Shown: one piece after another, positions 1 to 9,403 of the stretch | Layout: each line of letters opens with the position of its first letter | Position numbering within the stretch: the stretch's first letter is position 1 | Source: an uncultured Bacteroidota bacterium | Lineage (GTDB): Bacteria > Bacteroidota > Bacteroidia > Flavobacteriales > Flavobacteriaceae | DNA: 64,000 nucleotides | Direction: 5' to 3' | Assembly: GCA_902626365.1 (NCBI GenBank) | Contig: CACOFE010000003.1 | Location: 33,145-97,144, forward strand | Made by a program: the position numbers and the translations under genes | Notes under the pieces: generated by a model | What the model saw: the letters and a program-made list of their open reading frames with translations, nothing else | Databases searched by the model: none | Told to the model about the DNA's origin: nothing

Positions 1-497
1 TAATACATATAGTATGATCCGTCATCATCTTTAAATACTGCAGGATCAATTGAATAACTGCCTTTGATTGGTTCATCTTGTGGAATAAATGGACCATAAG
101 GTTTATCACCTATAGCAACGCCAATTCTAAAAATTCCATCATAATCTTTGGCAGGAAAAAAGAGATAGAACTTTCCATCTTTTTCATTAGCATCGGGGGC
201 CCACATTTGTCTTTCAGCCCATTTAACATCATCAACATGAAGAGCCATTCCATGGTCGGTAATATGACCACCAATATTATCCATTGAAAGAACATGATAA
301 TCCTCCATTGCAAAATGACTGCCCAAATCATCAAAAGCATCACCCGTATCAATGTCATGAGACGGATAAATATAAATTTTCTCGCCAAAAACATGTGCCG
401 AAGGATCAGCAGTATATAAGTGAGTTACAATTGGTTTAGAAATTGCTCTTTTGTTTAAGTCTTCAAAATCTATATGATCTATACTTTCTTCAGGCAT
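1..497 (-). CDS. Partial glycoside hydrolase family 43-like protein (beta-xylosidase/arabinofuranosidase type), 5' part only, truncated by window edge
   Basis: Own reverse-strand translation from ATG at 497: MPEESIDHIDFEDLNKRAISKPIVTHLYTADPSAHVFGEKIYIYPSHDI...DHGMALHVDDVKWAERQMWAPDANEKDGKFYLFFPAKDYDG...SYSIDPAVFKDDDGSYYMY; open to position 1; typical GH43 blade motifs (ADPSAH, MWAPD, SIDPAVFKDDDG). No signal peptide, so probably cytoplasmic. Not in ORF track because it has no stop inside the window. Confidence 0.85.
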   Translation of the reverse strand, partial: MPEESIDHIDFEDLNKRAISKPIVTHLYTADPSAHVFGEKIYIYPSHDIDTGDAFDDLGSHFAMEDYHVLSMDNIGGHITDHGMALHVDDVKWAERQMWAPDANEKDGKFYLFFPAKDYDGIFRIGVAIGDKPYGPFIPQDEPIKGSYSIDPAVFKDDDGSYYMY

Positions 498-508
498 AAT
501 AAATCGAA

Positions 509-1942
509 TTAATCCTTTCTTCTATTCAATAAATCTTGTTCAATTTTATCTTCAAGATTCTTGTCAATGATATAAAATAACAGTAGTCCTGCTGCAAGTA
601 AAAATGGTATTGATGGAAATACACTAACAAGCATTTTAGTTCCTAAAATCGCGGATTCAGTTTGCTCACCAGCACTGTTGGGAATATATCCATAACTTGC
701 TAATATAGATGCTACTAATGCACCCCCAATACTTAAGCCAAGCTTTAGGCCTACCATCATTGCTGAAAAAATTATTGCTGTAGCTCTTCTATTGTTTTTC
801 CACTCTGAATAATCTGCTACATCAGCAATCATAGCCCAGAGCAGTGGTATTGTTATACCATAAAAGAAACCATGAAATATCTGAGCTCCAAAAATCAAAC
901 TAATTGAATCAGGTGAAAGAATATAAAAGACTAAAATAAATAAGGTTGAAATAAATAAAAAGACTGCAAATACATTTCTTTTGCCATACTTATCAGCTAA
1001 CATTTTTGATAAACCAATTCCAATTATCATAAATATAATTCCACCTGCATTAAACAATCCAAAGCCAGCAGAAACAGGATCATTCCCAAAAAAATTAATA
1101 CCAATATTTGATAAAAAATCTATTATTGGAGAGATGAAATCACTCAAAGAATTTTTTGAAACATAGTTCTCAAAATAATAGACATATGCGCCCCCTTTCA
1201 TAGCAAGGGTAGTGAACTGTAAAATGGTAACCGTTAGCATGATAACCCATGGAATATTTTTTACTAAATCTTTCAAATCATCCGATAAACTAGATGATTG
1301 TTCAGGCTTAGGAACAATTCTTTCCTTAGTGGTTATGAATGTGATGAGTAATAAAATAGTTCCTATTACAGCAAGCCATGTCATAGTTATTTCGATCCCA
1401 AGTGCTTTATCTCCATCACCAACATAATTTATAATAGGGAGCATGAAAACCTGAACAAAGAATTGGGCAAACATTACAGCAACAAACCTATAAGCTGAAA
1501 TACTATTTCTCTCTTTCATGTCGCCGGTAATTACTCCACTTAATGCCGAGTACGGAAGATTGCTTCCAGCATATAATAACAATAATAATGTGTAGGTAAC
1601 TACAGCATAAATAACTTTGCCACTGTATGAAAAGTCAGGCGTAGTAAATGCTAGTAAGGATGTAATACCTAAAGGTACCGCAGTCCATAATATCCAGGGT
1701 CTAAACTTTCCCCATTTACTATTTGTTCTATCAGCTAATGCCCCAACTATTGGGTTAAAAGCAAAAGCAGCAACAGTTCCAACGGTAAATATAATTTTAG
1801 TTGCATCATCAGCATTTAATCCATAAATATCAGTGTAGAAATATGCTAAGTATGTGATTAAAGTTTGGAATACAAGATTAGCTGATAAGTCTCCAAGACT
1901 ATATCCAATTTTTTCTTTTATAGAAAGTGGTTGTGTTATCAT
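509..1942 (-). CDS. MFS/GPH-family sugar:cation symporter (MelB/XylP-like)
   Basis: 477 aa, 12-TM-like; N-terminus KEKIGYSLGDLSANLVFQTLITYLAYFYTDIYGL and NPIVGALADRTNSKWGKFRPWILW typical of GPH transporters. Confidence 0.9.
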   Translation of the reverse strand: MITQPLSIKEKIGYSLGDLSANLVFQTLITYLAYFYTDIYGLNADDATKIIFTVGTVAAFAFNPIVGALADRTNSKWGKFRPWILWTAVPLGITSLLAFTTPDFSYSGKVIYAVVTYTLLLLLYAGSNLPYSALSGVITGDMKERNSISAYRFVAVMFAQFFVQVFMLPIINYVGDGDKALGIEITMTWLAVIGTILLLITFITTKERIVPKPEQSSSLSDDLKDLVKNIPWVIMLTVTILQFTTLAMKGGAYVYYFENYVSKNSLSDFISPIIDFLSNIGINFFGNDPVSAGFGLFNAGGIIFMIIGIGLSKMLADKYGKRNVFAVFLFISTLFILVFYILSPDSISLIFGAQIFHGFFYGITIPLLWAMIADVADYSEWKNNRRATAIIFSAMMVGLKLGLSIGGALVASILASYGYIPNSAGEQTESAILGTKMLVSVFPSIPFLLAAGLLLFYIIDKNLEDKIEQDLLNRRKD

Positions 1943-1945
1943 ATA

Positions 1946-3058
1946 TTATTTAATATTTGAAAGATCAATCTCAAGTAGCTCAAAATATGCAGGCTTCTTA
2001 TTGTAGACTCTATCGAATAATAAGGGGTAGTCTGTTCTGCCTCTAATAGGATTTTCATTTCTCCACGTATACTTATCGGTAGTTCCCCAAAAAGTTACCC
2101 TGCTAATTTTATCATGATGTTTCAGAAATAGCTCAAAAATCTCTTTATATCTATTGGTTAATTTTTTCTGGATATTGTGAGGTATTCCCGATTGATATGG
2201 ATCCCATTTTTTATCACCTTCAAATTTTTTAAATTCTTCTCTTGCAATTCCCGCCAACTCATATGGGTTTGGTATTACCGTTATGTCAAGTTCAGTTATC
2301 ATTACATCAACTCCAGTGGCTGCTAGATCAACAATTGTTTCTTCAATTTCTTTAATGCTTGGAAAGTGAAGATCCCAATGAGCTTGGATTCCAACAGCAT
2401 CAATTCTAATTCCTTTTTCTTTTAAAGAATTAATGATTTTAATTGCACCCTTTCTCTTTTTTGGTTTCCAAAGATTATAATCATTATAGGCAAGTTCAAC
2501 ATTTGGATCAGAATCATTTGCATATTGAAATGCTTTTTCAATGTAATCATCCCCAATCATTTCAAGAAATACAGTCTCTCTCAAAGTTCCATCATCATTT
2601 AAGGCTTCGTTTACAACATCCCACATGTCAACTTTTCCTTTGAATCTTGTAACTAGTTGGAATATGTGATTTTTTAAATGTAGATTGAATTTAGCTTTGT
2701 CGTTAATTTCCGAAACATACTCAGGAACTTGATTGTGCCAAACTAAGGCATGGCCCAACAAATACATGTCATTATCTTTAGCAAAATCTGTAATTTTCTG
2801 AGCATTTGAAAATGTAAACTTTGAATACTCTGGATGAGAGTGCATCCACTTCATTGAATTTTCTGGAGTTACAGAACTAAAATCTTCAGAAACAATTTTT
2901 AAAATCTTTTCGTCTTTATCGATAATTTGATAATCCTCCTGATTAATAGTTGCTCCAATTAAAAAGTAATCTGCAAATTTTTCTTTTAAACTTTCTTTTT
3001 CTTGTGAATAAGCAAAGAAAGGTATAGAAGCAAAGAGAAAAATAAATATCTTTTTCAT
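1946..3058 (-). CDS. GH10 endo-1,4-beta-xylanase, secreted
   Basis: 370 aa with signal peptide; GH10 motifs HALVWHNQVPEYV, WDVVNEALNDDG (acid/base Glu), VMITELDI (nucleophile Glu), VTFWGTTDKYTW. Confidence 0.95.
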   Translation of the reverse strand: MKKIFIFLFASIPFFAYSQEKESLKEKFADYFLIGATINQEDYQIIDKDEKILKIVSEDFSSVTPENSMKWMHSHPEYSKFTFSNAQKITDFAKDNDMYLLGHALVWHNQVPEYVSEINDKAKFNLHLKNHIFQLVTRFKGKVDMWDVVNEALNDDGTLRETVFLEMIGDDYIEKAFQYANDSDPNVELAYNDYNLWKPKKRKGAIKIINSLKEKGIRIDAVGIQAHWDLHFPSIKEIEETIVDLAATGVDVMITELDITVIPNPYELAGIAREEFKKFEGDKKWDPYQSGIPHNIQKKLTNRYKEIFELFLKHHDKISRVTFWGTTDKYTWRNENPIRGRTDYPLLFDRVYNKKPAYFELLEIDLSNIK

Positions 3059-3074
3059 AGTGGTTTAAATTATT

Positions 3075-3107
3075 TAAAAAATGCCAGATAAAAATTTATC
3101 TGGCATT
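3075..3107 (-). terminator. Intrinsic terminator-like hairpin between the T9SS binding protein gene and the GH10 gene
   Basis: Near-perfect inverted repeat ATGCCAGATAAAA/ATTTATCTGGCAT at 3081-3106; on the minus strand it is followed by a T6 run. Confidence 0.75.
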
Positions 3108-3129
3108 CTTTATTTATAGGCTTAATAAA

Positions 3130-4866
3130 TTATCTAACAACTAGTTTAGATACTTTACTTTGTCCATTGATTGTAACCTTAAGCATATAGAATCCGCTGT
3201 TGAATGAACTCACATCTAATGTGTTTCCATTAATAACAGTATCCATTACTTTTCTACCAGTTACAGTGAATACTTGGATTTCTTTTGATCCTTGTACCGG
3301 AGATAGAATATTAACGTAGTTACCATCTACTGGGTTAGGATAAACCATCATATCAAGTATTTCATTATCTGCTGTAGAAAGTCCAGCTTGAACGCACACA
3401 TCATCAATATACCAGTCGTCACCGTCATCATTTGTCATAACAAATGCAACATAAATTGGGACTCCGATATAATCAGCTAAGCTAAATTCAATTGATGTGA
3501 ATTCACTTGGCTCAAAATCAGCTTCAGTCCAAGTAGCTATGTCAGTAAAGTCAGCATGTGTTGTTTGACTTACTGTAGAAACTTTTACAGCGTATGTAGA
3601 ACCATAATCCGATCCATAAGCTTGTCTGTGGCTGAATGAAATATGATTATTTGAAGCATCAGGAATAAACATTGGTGTAACTAACCAGTCTTCTGCAAGA
3701 CCACCGGTAACATTTTCATACCTAACGTGAGCTGAATTAGCTCCACTAACTGAATATGTTGAACTAGCTTCCCAGTCATATCCTTCACCAAGGCCATTTT
3801 CGCCTCTGAATGTTGCCCAACCTTCAACTGGGAATGATTCTCCATCAAAATCCTCACACCAGGATCCTTCAAGGGGAGCATCTGAAGGATTAATAGATTC
3901 CATAGCAAATAAAATTTGTTGAATATCCATTGAGCCTGCCGATGCGACAGCTCCATCACCTGGATTTTCAACTAGCTGGAACCACCAGTTTGCTTGAGTC
4001 CCATTCCAATTAGTAAATGCTGATAAATCTACTTCAACTGTTTGAGCTTCAGCGGAATTTGGGGTCATATCAGAAGTTGAAAATTCATTTCCTCCACTTG
4101 GTGATACAAATGTTAATTTATTTTTAGGTGAATTATTTACAAGTGTTACCTGAACATATTTATAAGTATCAGCATCAACACTATAAAGCCCTGTTTGTTC
4201 CAACTTAGGGTAAGGACTTTGGTTTGCTATTTCAAGATGAAGTTCTCCAGCAACTGGCTGGGACATAGTAACACCATTAGCCGTGGTAAATCCTTCAGAA
4301 TCAGAAGTATCATCAAAAGTATAATCAACTCTTGGTGTTGCGGGAATTGATTCAACTATTTCAATATGATCAAATAAAACATCTCCTGCATATACATTGT
4401 TGTTAACACCATTTCCCTGTTTAAATCTAAAGTTAATCGTGTCAACTGTCCCGCTCCAATTTGCATTACTACTCATATTTATATAATGAGTAACAAAATC
4501 TGAATTGTTAGATGAAAGTCCGTCAAAGTTTGTGAAGGCATTACTACCATTCACAGTTGTTATGACTTGTAATTTAGCATTACCTGTCAAATTCTGCATG
4601 GTAATAGCAACATAATTTCCTGCGGATGTATCAATATTAGCTGATGTATTTTTGAAATTTGGATTGGCTGAATCACCATTTCCATCACCATCATTATCCA
4701 CTATAGTGTAAGTAAGATAAGTGTCCCCAACAGCTAAATTAGAATAGTTTTGAGCAACAAACCCATGGTCTGTTCCATTAAAATCCCAAGGCGGACCATC
4801 CTGAGCAAATAAACTTATATTAAAAAACATCAAAAAAGCTACAACAATTGAGTAAAGTTTTTTCAT
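3130..4866 (-). CDS. T9SS-secreted multidomain protein, candidate surface glycan-binding protein (two N-terminal jelly-roll-like modules, cleaved-adhesin/choice-of-anchor-J-like module, type A sorting domain)
   Basis: Signal peptide; CEDFDGESFPVEGW...DWLVTPMF...DGDDWYIDDVCV (choice-of-anchor J); C-terminus VYPNPVDGNYVNI...GFYMLKVTINGQSKVSKLVVR. Confidence 0.75.
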   Translation of the reverse strand: MKKLYSIVVAFLMFFNISLFAQDGPPWDFNGTDHGFVAQNYSNLAVGDTYLTYTIVDNDGDGNGDSANPNFKNTSANIDTSAGNYVAITMQNLTGNAKLQVITTVNGSNAFTNFDGLSSNNSDFVTHYINMSSNANWSGTVDTINFRFKQGNGVNNNVYAGDVLFDHIEIVESIPATPRVDYTFDDTSDSEGFTTANGVTMSQPVAGELHLEIANQSPYPKLEQTGLYSVDADTYKYVQVTLVNNSPKNKLTFVSPSGGNEFSTSDMTPNSAEAQTVEVDLSAFTNWNGTQANWWFQLVENPGDGAVASAGSMDIQQILFAMESINPSDAPLEGSWCEDFDGESFPVEGWATFRGENGLGEGYDWEASSTYSVSGANSAHVRYENVTGGLAEDWLVTPMFIPDASNNHISFSHRQAYGSDYGSTYAVKVSTVSQTTHADFTDIATWTEADFEPSEFTSIEFSLADYIGVPIYVAFVMTNDDGDDWYIDDVCVQAGLSTADNEILDMMVYPNPVDGNYVNILSPVQGSKEIQVFTVTGRKVMDTVINGNTLDVSSFNSGFYMLKVTINGQSKVSKLVVR

Positions 4867-4895
4867 AAATAAAATTTTAATAATAATTTAATGAT

Positions 4896-5432
4896 TTATA
4901 TTGAGATGGATACATCGTCTAAGAAAAATTCTGTTCCCTCAGTCATGTACCAAAATCTAATTGCTTGGTTTGAACTATCAGATTTTAAACTAAAAGTATG
5001 AGAATATTTAGTCCAATCTTCGGTAAGAATAAAATCCTTTCCTTGATAACTTCCTTGAACATCGGACTGAATAACTAATTTCATTTTTCCCTTTCCGCCC
5101 TTATTCTTCGCATGAAAAGTTATTGTTACCGCATCTCCTTCTTTGCCCTTAAACTTTTGATTGTACTGTGAACTTAAATGAAAACCTTTTTCACCCAGCC
5201 TATGAGTTTCTACTTTAAGGGCCCTTTGACTGCCTGGGTTTGTATCGAAGTCTTCTACAGAAAATGTAGCATCAGCCCCTTTTCGTGTTACGTTATTCCA
5301 CCACCAAAACTTACCCTCAGGGCTTACGCCTTCCAAATTTGAATTCTTTAATTCTAAACTTTTTTGAGAAAACGAATTGGTGTAAAATAGAAATGTAAAT
5401 AGAGCTAAAATAAATTTAATTGTTAGTTTCAT
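4896..5432 (-). CDS. Stand-alone secreted carbohydrate-binding module-like protein (178 aa)
   Basis: Signal peptide plus one jelly-roll-like domain ending FFLDDVSISI; strongly similar by eye to the N-terminal domain of the GH30 protein at 12458-14614. Confidence 0.7.
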   Translation of the reverse strand: MKLTIKFILALFTFLFYTNSFSQKSLELKNSNLEGVSPEGKFWWWNNVTRKGADATFSVEDFDTNPGSQRALKVETHRLGEKGFHLSSQYNQKFKGKEGDAVTITFHAKNKGGKGKMKLVIQSDVQGSYQGKDFILTEDWTKYSHTFSLKSDSSNQAIRFWYMTEGTEFFLDDVSISI

Positions 5433-5457
5433 AATTGATTATTTAGTTTATATAATA

Positions 5458-7953
5458 TTATTGTTTTATTAACCTTAAGGTTTTTAATTGCCTGGTATTT
5501 ATATCTTCAATTATTATAAAGTAAATCCCCAAATCAAGATTTGAAATATTGATAGAAATTGAATTATTTTCAATATTATTTATTTGAATGGATTTATAAT
5601 TTTTTCCTAATATGTCATAGATAGAAATATTTTTTTCTGAATAAATATTATTAATACTGACAATGTTTTCTGCAGGATTTGGAGATAAATATATATTTTC
5701 AATATAGTTTTCCGAAATGGATAATGGATCGAAAACCGTAACCTCCACCTGACTACTTGTAGAATTTCCAGAATAATCAGAGGCTGTAAAAGTAACTAGG
5801 TATATGCCTGTTGTTGATGTATCTACATTATGAGAAACATCGTAGCTAACATTACCATCACAATTATCTGTTACCGTTGGCGGTTCGATATCATCTACAT
5901 CAAATGTCGAATCTATCTCATACTCATAATTACATCCTGGTCCTCCACAATCTGATAATTCTATTACAGGCGGAGTCGTATCATTTGCACATTCATTAAA
6001 ACTAAACTCATATGCTCCGATATCAACTATATCTCCAGAATTTTCAAAATCAACCTCAGGAGAGCCTTGAGTAACAAGTGAAAAATCATCAATATAATAG
6101 TCAGCTCCAACACCGCCTTGAACCGGTGGTCCTTTCACATACAAAAAGAAATTATTAGAAATATTGTGAGTAAAATCAGCAGTTAATAAAGTCCATTGTT
6201 GATCTGAAGCATCAATAGGCTCAGTTAAATTATAATACTCGTTTTGATCTGTATCCTTTATAGTTAATTGAGAGGTGCCTGTTTCTCCCTCAGCTAATTT
6301 TACCCAAACATAAAATGTATATGTCTCACCTTGATCTAATAAATTGTTTAATACAATTCTAGGGCTATGCCAATTAGCTGTCCTGTCTGTTGTAAATAAA
6401 CTTCTATCGCCAGACAATGATTGATCAGATGTTGTTTCAATTGTGGACCCAAATGCGGTCCATCCGCCAGTTGCATTTTCAAAGCTTGTGGATGCAATTG
6501 CGCTGCCCACAACCGGTCTTGGGTTTCCTTCTATATCATGAGTAGGGCTGTAACTTGGGTTTCCAGCATTTATTGCTGGAGACCCTTCAGTAAGTGAAAA
6601 ATCAGTTCCTTCAATAGTCAATGGGCCATCGACAGTTTCAGGTGCTGAAGTAAACATAGGATCTACATTGATAAGGTTATTGCTTTCAGTAGCCGGCCAT
6701 GCATAGGTACCATTTACAATTATATTGTCAACGGCAACTCTCGTGCCGTATACATTATTTAACTGAAGGGCTGAAAACTCATTATCTCTAGTTACTATTA
6801 TATTATTTACAACAGTTGCATTTAACACATGGTTTGCTTTTATCCCGCCTACTTTTTGTCCTCTATGTGCTGGATTACCTTCAGCTTCAGAGATGTCTTG
6901 TATAATTTCATGGACACCATTATAGTAAAGCGTATTGTTTTGATAAATTGCCGAGGCAGAGTGTGAATGGTCAAAATTAATTCCATTTTTACCATTATTT
7001 AAACATAAGTTATTTTCAAATAAGAAAGTTCCGTTATAGTCAGGATCACTTCTTGTTACATATATTCCTTGACCATCCCATATAGATTGAAAATTTGCTG
7101 TTCCATAATTTGGATTATTATTACCTGAATTATCTGGAAGTTGAGTCACATAAAATCGAATTCTATTCCAATTATTATAAACAATATTTCCACGAATTAT
7201 CATTTTAATATCATTAGTATTATCACCTGAAACCGCAACAGATTCAGCCAAAACAATTGCACTGGAAGCTGAGGAAGTCCACCAGTTAGAGTTATAAACT
7301 ATATTGTTTTCTATTAATATATGATCGCTGTCATTGAATCTAATTGCAGAACCACAAGTGTCATGTACAATATTATTTCTTATTATGATATTGTGGTGAG
7401 CTCCGTAGCCTCCCCAAATTCCTTTTCCTCCAAAATAAGAATGGTTATAATTTGTGGAATCATCTTCATCTTCGGCCATCTCAATTTTATAATTTCTGTC
7501 TGCCTCTGCCATTTCATAATCAATGTCTTGTGCTGGCCCTTCAACCTCAAATCCCTGGACAATTATATAATTCATATTATTAGAAATAACTATACCACCT
7601 CTTCCATCAAATTGAATTTTGGGTGTATGTCCTGGGTAATTTCTTAATGTAATATATGCACCTTCAGCCCCTGATTTATTTATAGTAACCACGTGTGGAT
7701 TATCCATGTTCGTATTTGTTGAAGGGTCAACAGTACCATAATTTGCGTTTTGATAAATACCATCCATAACATATACTGTTCCACCAGCACTTACCATTGA
7801 AATTCCTTTATTTATGGTCTTAAAAGGAGACTCAATTGTTCCTGAATTATTGTCTGAACCATTTGAATCAGAAACATAGAAGTCCTGTGCTGTCACCAAC
7901 TGAATACTTAAAAAGAAAAAAAGAAAAAATATATATGTTTTGAATATTGTCAT
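5458..7953 (-). CDS. T9SS-secreted right-handed parallel beta-helix protein (DUF1565/choice-of-anchor-Q type) with inserted CBM22/CBM4_9-like domain, Ig/HYR-like domain and sorting domain
   Basis: DFYVSDSNGSDNNSGTIESPFKTINKGI and repeated beta-helix rungs (NNIVHDTCGSAIRFNDSDHILIENNIVYNS); SFENATGGWTAFGS...YYIDDFSLV; DIVDIGAYEF; C-terminal LSPNPAENIVSI...IFIIIEDINTRQLKTLRLIKQ type sorting signal. Confidence 0.8.
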   Translation of the reverse strand: MTIFKTYIFFLFFFLSIQLVTAQDFYVSDSNGSDNNSGTIESPFKTINKGISMVSAGGTVYVMDGIYQNANYGTVDPSTNTNMDNPHVVTINKSGAEGAYITLRNYPGHTPKIQFDGRGGIVISNNMNYIIVQGFEVEGPAQDIDYEMAEADRNYKIEMAEDEDDSTNYNHSYFGGKGIWGGYGAHHNIIIRNNIVHDTCGSAIRFNDSDHILIENNIVYNSNWWTSSASSAIVLAESVAVSGDNTNDIKMIIRGNIVYNNWNRIRFYVTQLPDNSGNNNPNYGTANFQSIWDGQGIYVTRSDPDYNGTFLFENNLCLNNGKNGINFDHSHSASAIYQNNTLYYNGVHEIIQDISEAEGNPAHRGQKVGGIKANHVLNATVVNNIIVTRDNEFSALQLNNVYGTRVAVDNIIVNGTYAWPATESNNLINVDPMFTSAPETVDGPLTIEGTDFSLTEGSPAINAGNPSYSPTHDIEGNPRPVVGSAIASTSFENATGGWTAFGSTIETTSDQSLSGDRSLFTTDRTANWHSPRIVLNNLLDQGETYTFYVWVKLAEGETGTSQLTIKDTDQNEYYNLTEPIDASDQQWTLLTADFTHNISNNFFLYVKGPPVQGGVGADYYIDDFSLVTQGSPEVDFENSGDIVDIGAYEFSFNECANDTTPPVIELSDCGGPGCNYEYEIDSTFDVDDIEPPTVTDNCDGNVSYDVSHNVDTSTTGIYLVTFTASDYSGNSTSSQVEVTVFDPLSISENYIENIYLSPNPAENIVSINNIYSEKNISIYDILGKNYKSIQINNIENNSISINISNLDLGIYFIIIEDINTRQLKTLRLIKQ

Positions 7954-7956
7954 GAC

Positions 7957-9396
7957 TTAATTTGATTGATTTTGAAAAGGGTCATCATTTACATAATTTC
8001 TCATTTCTTCTAATTTAATACTATATTTTTTAACTAACTCCTTATTTTCGGGTAGTTTCGAAATATCTATATTTTGCTTTTTATCGTTTTTCATGTCATA
8101 AAGCATATTTCCTAAATATTTTTCTCCTATTACAAATTCAGTGTATGAATAGTTTTTGTCTATAACTGCTTCACCCTGCTTATATCTTGTATAAATCTCA
8201 TCTTTTAAAATAGTTTTTGGGTTTTTAAGAACTGGTGTTAAGCTTTGTCCCTGTATGTAATTTGGTGGTTTTATTCCCGCAAGTTCACAAAGCGTTGGAT
8301 ATATATCAACTAACTCTGTGAAAGAATCTGAATTGTCTTTCGCGCTATATTTTGGAGAAGATATAATCAACGGAATTTGGACTGCTTCGTAAAAAGTACT
8401 ATGCTTACACCAGAAGCCATGTTCACCCAAGAAGTATCCGTGATCACTCCATAAAATTATTGTTGTATTTTCTCTTAATCCAGCTTCTTCTAATCCTTCA
8501 ATTAATTTTCCAATCATTGCATCCATGTATGAAACACTGGCATAATAACCATGAATCAAATCCTTTGATAATTCATCGTCAAGTAGACCTTCTGCGGGAA
8601 TTCCAAGATAATTTTTTCTTAATTCAGCTGAATTATGCTGTGCTTCAATTGCTATGTCAGGTGAATTTAAGGGTTGATATAAGTTGTCTGCTAATTTAAT
8701 TTTATCATGGTCATACATATCCCAATATTTTTTGGGTTGTATAAAAGGAAGGTGTGGAGAAACATATCCGATAGCCATAAAAAAAGGTTTTCCATTGCTA
8801 CTAAACTCATTAAATTTTTTAATGGCTTTAAGTGTAATTTTTCCATCATTATACGCATAGTCATCTACATCTGGATATTCAACAATGGGATTTTTCTTTC
8901 CGTACTCACCTGTTTCGGCATTGTCTCTTAATCTAATAGATTCGGGATCTTGAAAATCAGCCTGATCAGCACCTCCATCTTTCTCAGTCCAATGTTGTGC
9001 AAAGTCATCGTTATGATGATAAATTTTTCCATATGAAATAGTTTCATATCCGTTCTCCTTAAAAATCTGATTTAGTGGAATTGCATGTGGAGCATCAACT
9101 GATGCTCTTGTAGAGAAGTCATTGAACCTTTTCTCACTAGGTCTAACACCGGTCATAATACTTGCTCTGCTTGCGCCACATACTGCTATGTTTGTAAAAG
9201 CATTATTAAATTGTACACCCTCCGATGCTAACTTATCCATGTAAGGGGTAATCATTGTTTCCTCTTCATAATTATATGAGTTCATGGTTGGTCTTAAGTC
9301 ATCAATTGAAATAAAAAGTATATTGTGTTTTTGTTCAACTTTATTATTGCATGAAATTAGAAATACTCCTAAAATGATTACTAAAATTTTTTTCAT
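7957..9396 (-). CDS. S1-family sulfatase lipoprotein (iduronate-2-sulfatase-like)
   Basis: NILFISIDDLRPTMNSY; formylglycine motif C-G-A-S-R in NIAVCGASRASIMTGVRPS; WSDHGYFLGEHGFWCKHS; lipobox LISC. Confidence 0.92.
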   Translation of the reverse strand: MKKILVIILGVFLISCNNKVEQKHNILFISIDDLRPTMNSYNYEEETMITPYMDKLASEGVQFNNAFTNIAVCGASRASIMTGVRPSEKRFNDFSTRASVDAPHAIPLNQIFKENGYETISYGKIYHHNDDFAQHWTEKDGGADQADFQDPESIRLRDNAETGEYGKKNPIVEYPDVDDYAYNDGKITLKAIKKFNEFSSNGKPFFMAIGYVSPHLPFIQPKKYWDMYDHDKIKLADNLYQPLNSPDIAIEAQHNSAELRKNYLGIPAEGLLDDELSKDLIHGYYASVSYMDAMIGKLIEGLEEAGLRENTTIILWSDHGYFLGEHGFWCKHSTFYEAVQIPLIISSPKYSAKDNSDSFTELVDIYPTLCELAGIKPPNYIQGQSLTPVLKNPKTILKDEIYTRYKQGEAVIDKNYSYTEFVIGEKYLGNMLYDMKNDKKQNIDISKLPENKELVKKYSIKLEEMRNYVNDDPFQNQSN

Positions 9397-9403
9397 TATA
9401 AAT

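Noticed and set aside
78-394. ORFs 78..287 (+) and 110..394 (-) in the track
   Set aside because: Both lie inside the GH43 reading frame identified on the minus strand (1-497); no independent coding evidence.
7321-7647. 108-aa plus-strand ORF
   Set aside because: Antisense to the beta-helix gene, low-complexity Ile/Val-rich, no start context or homology.
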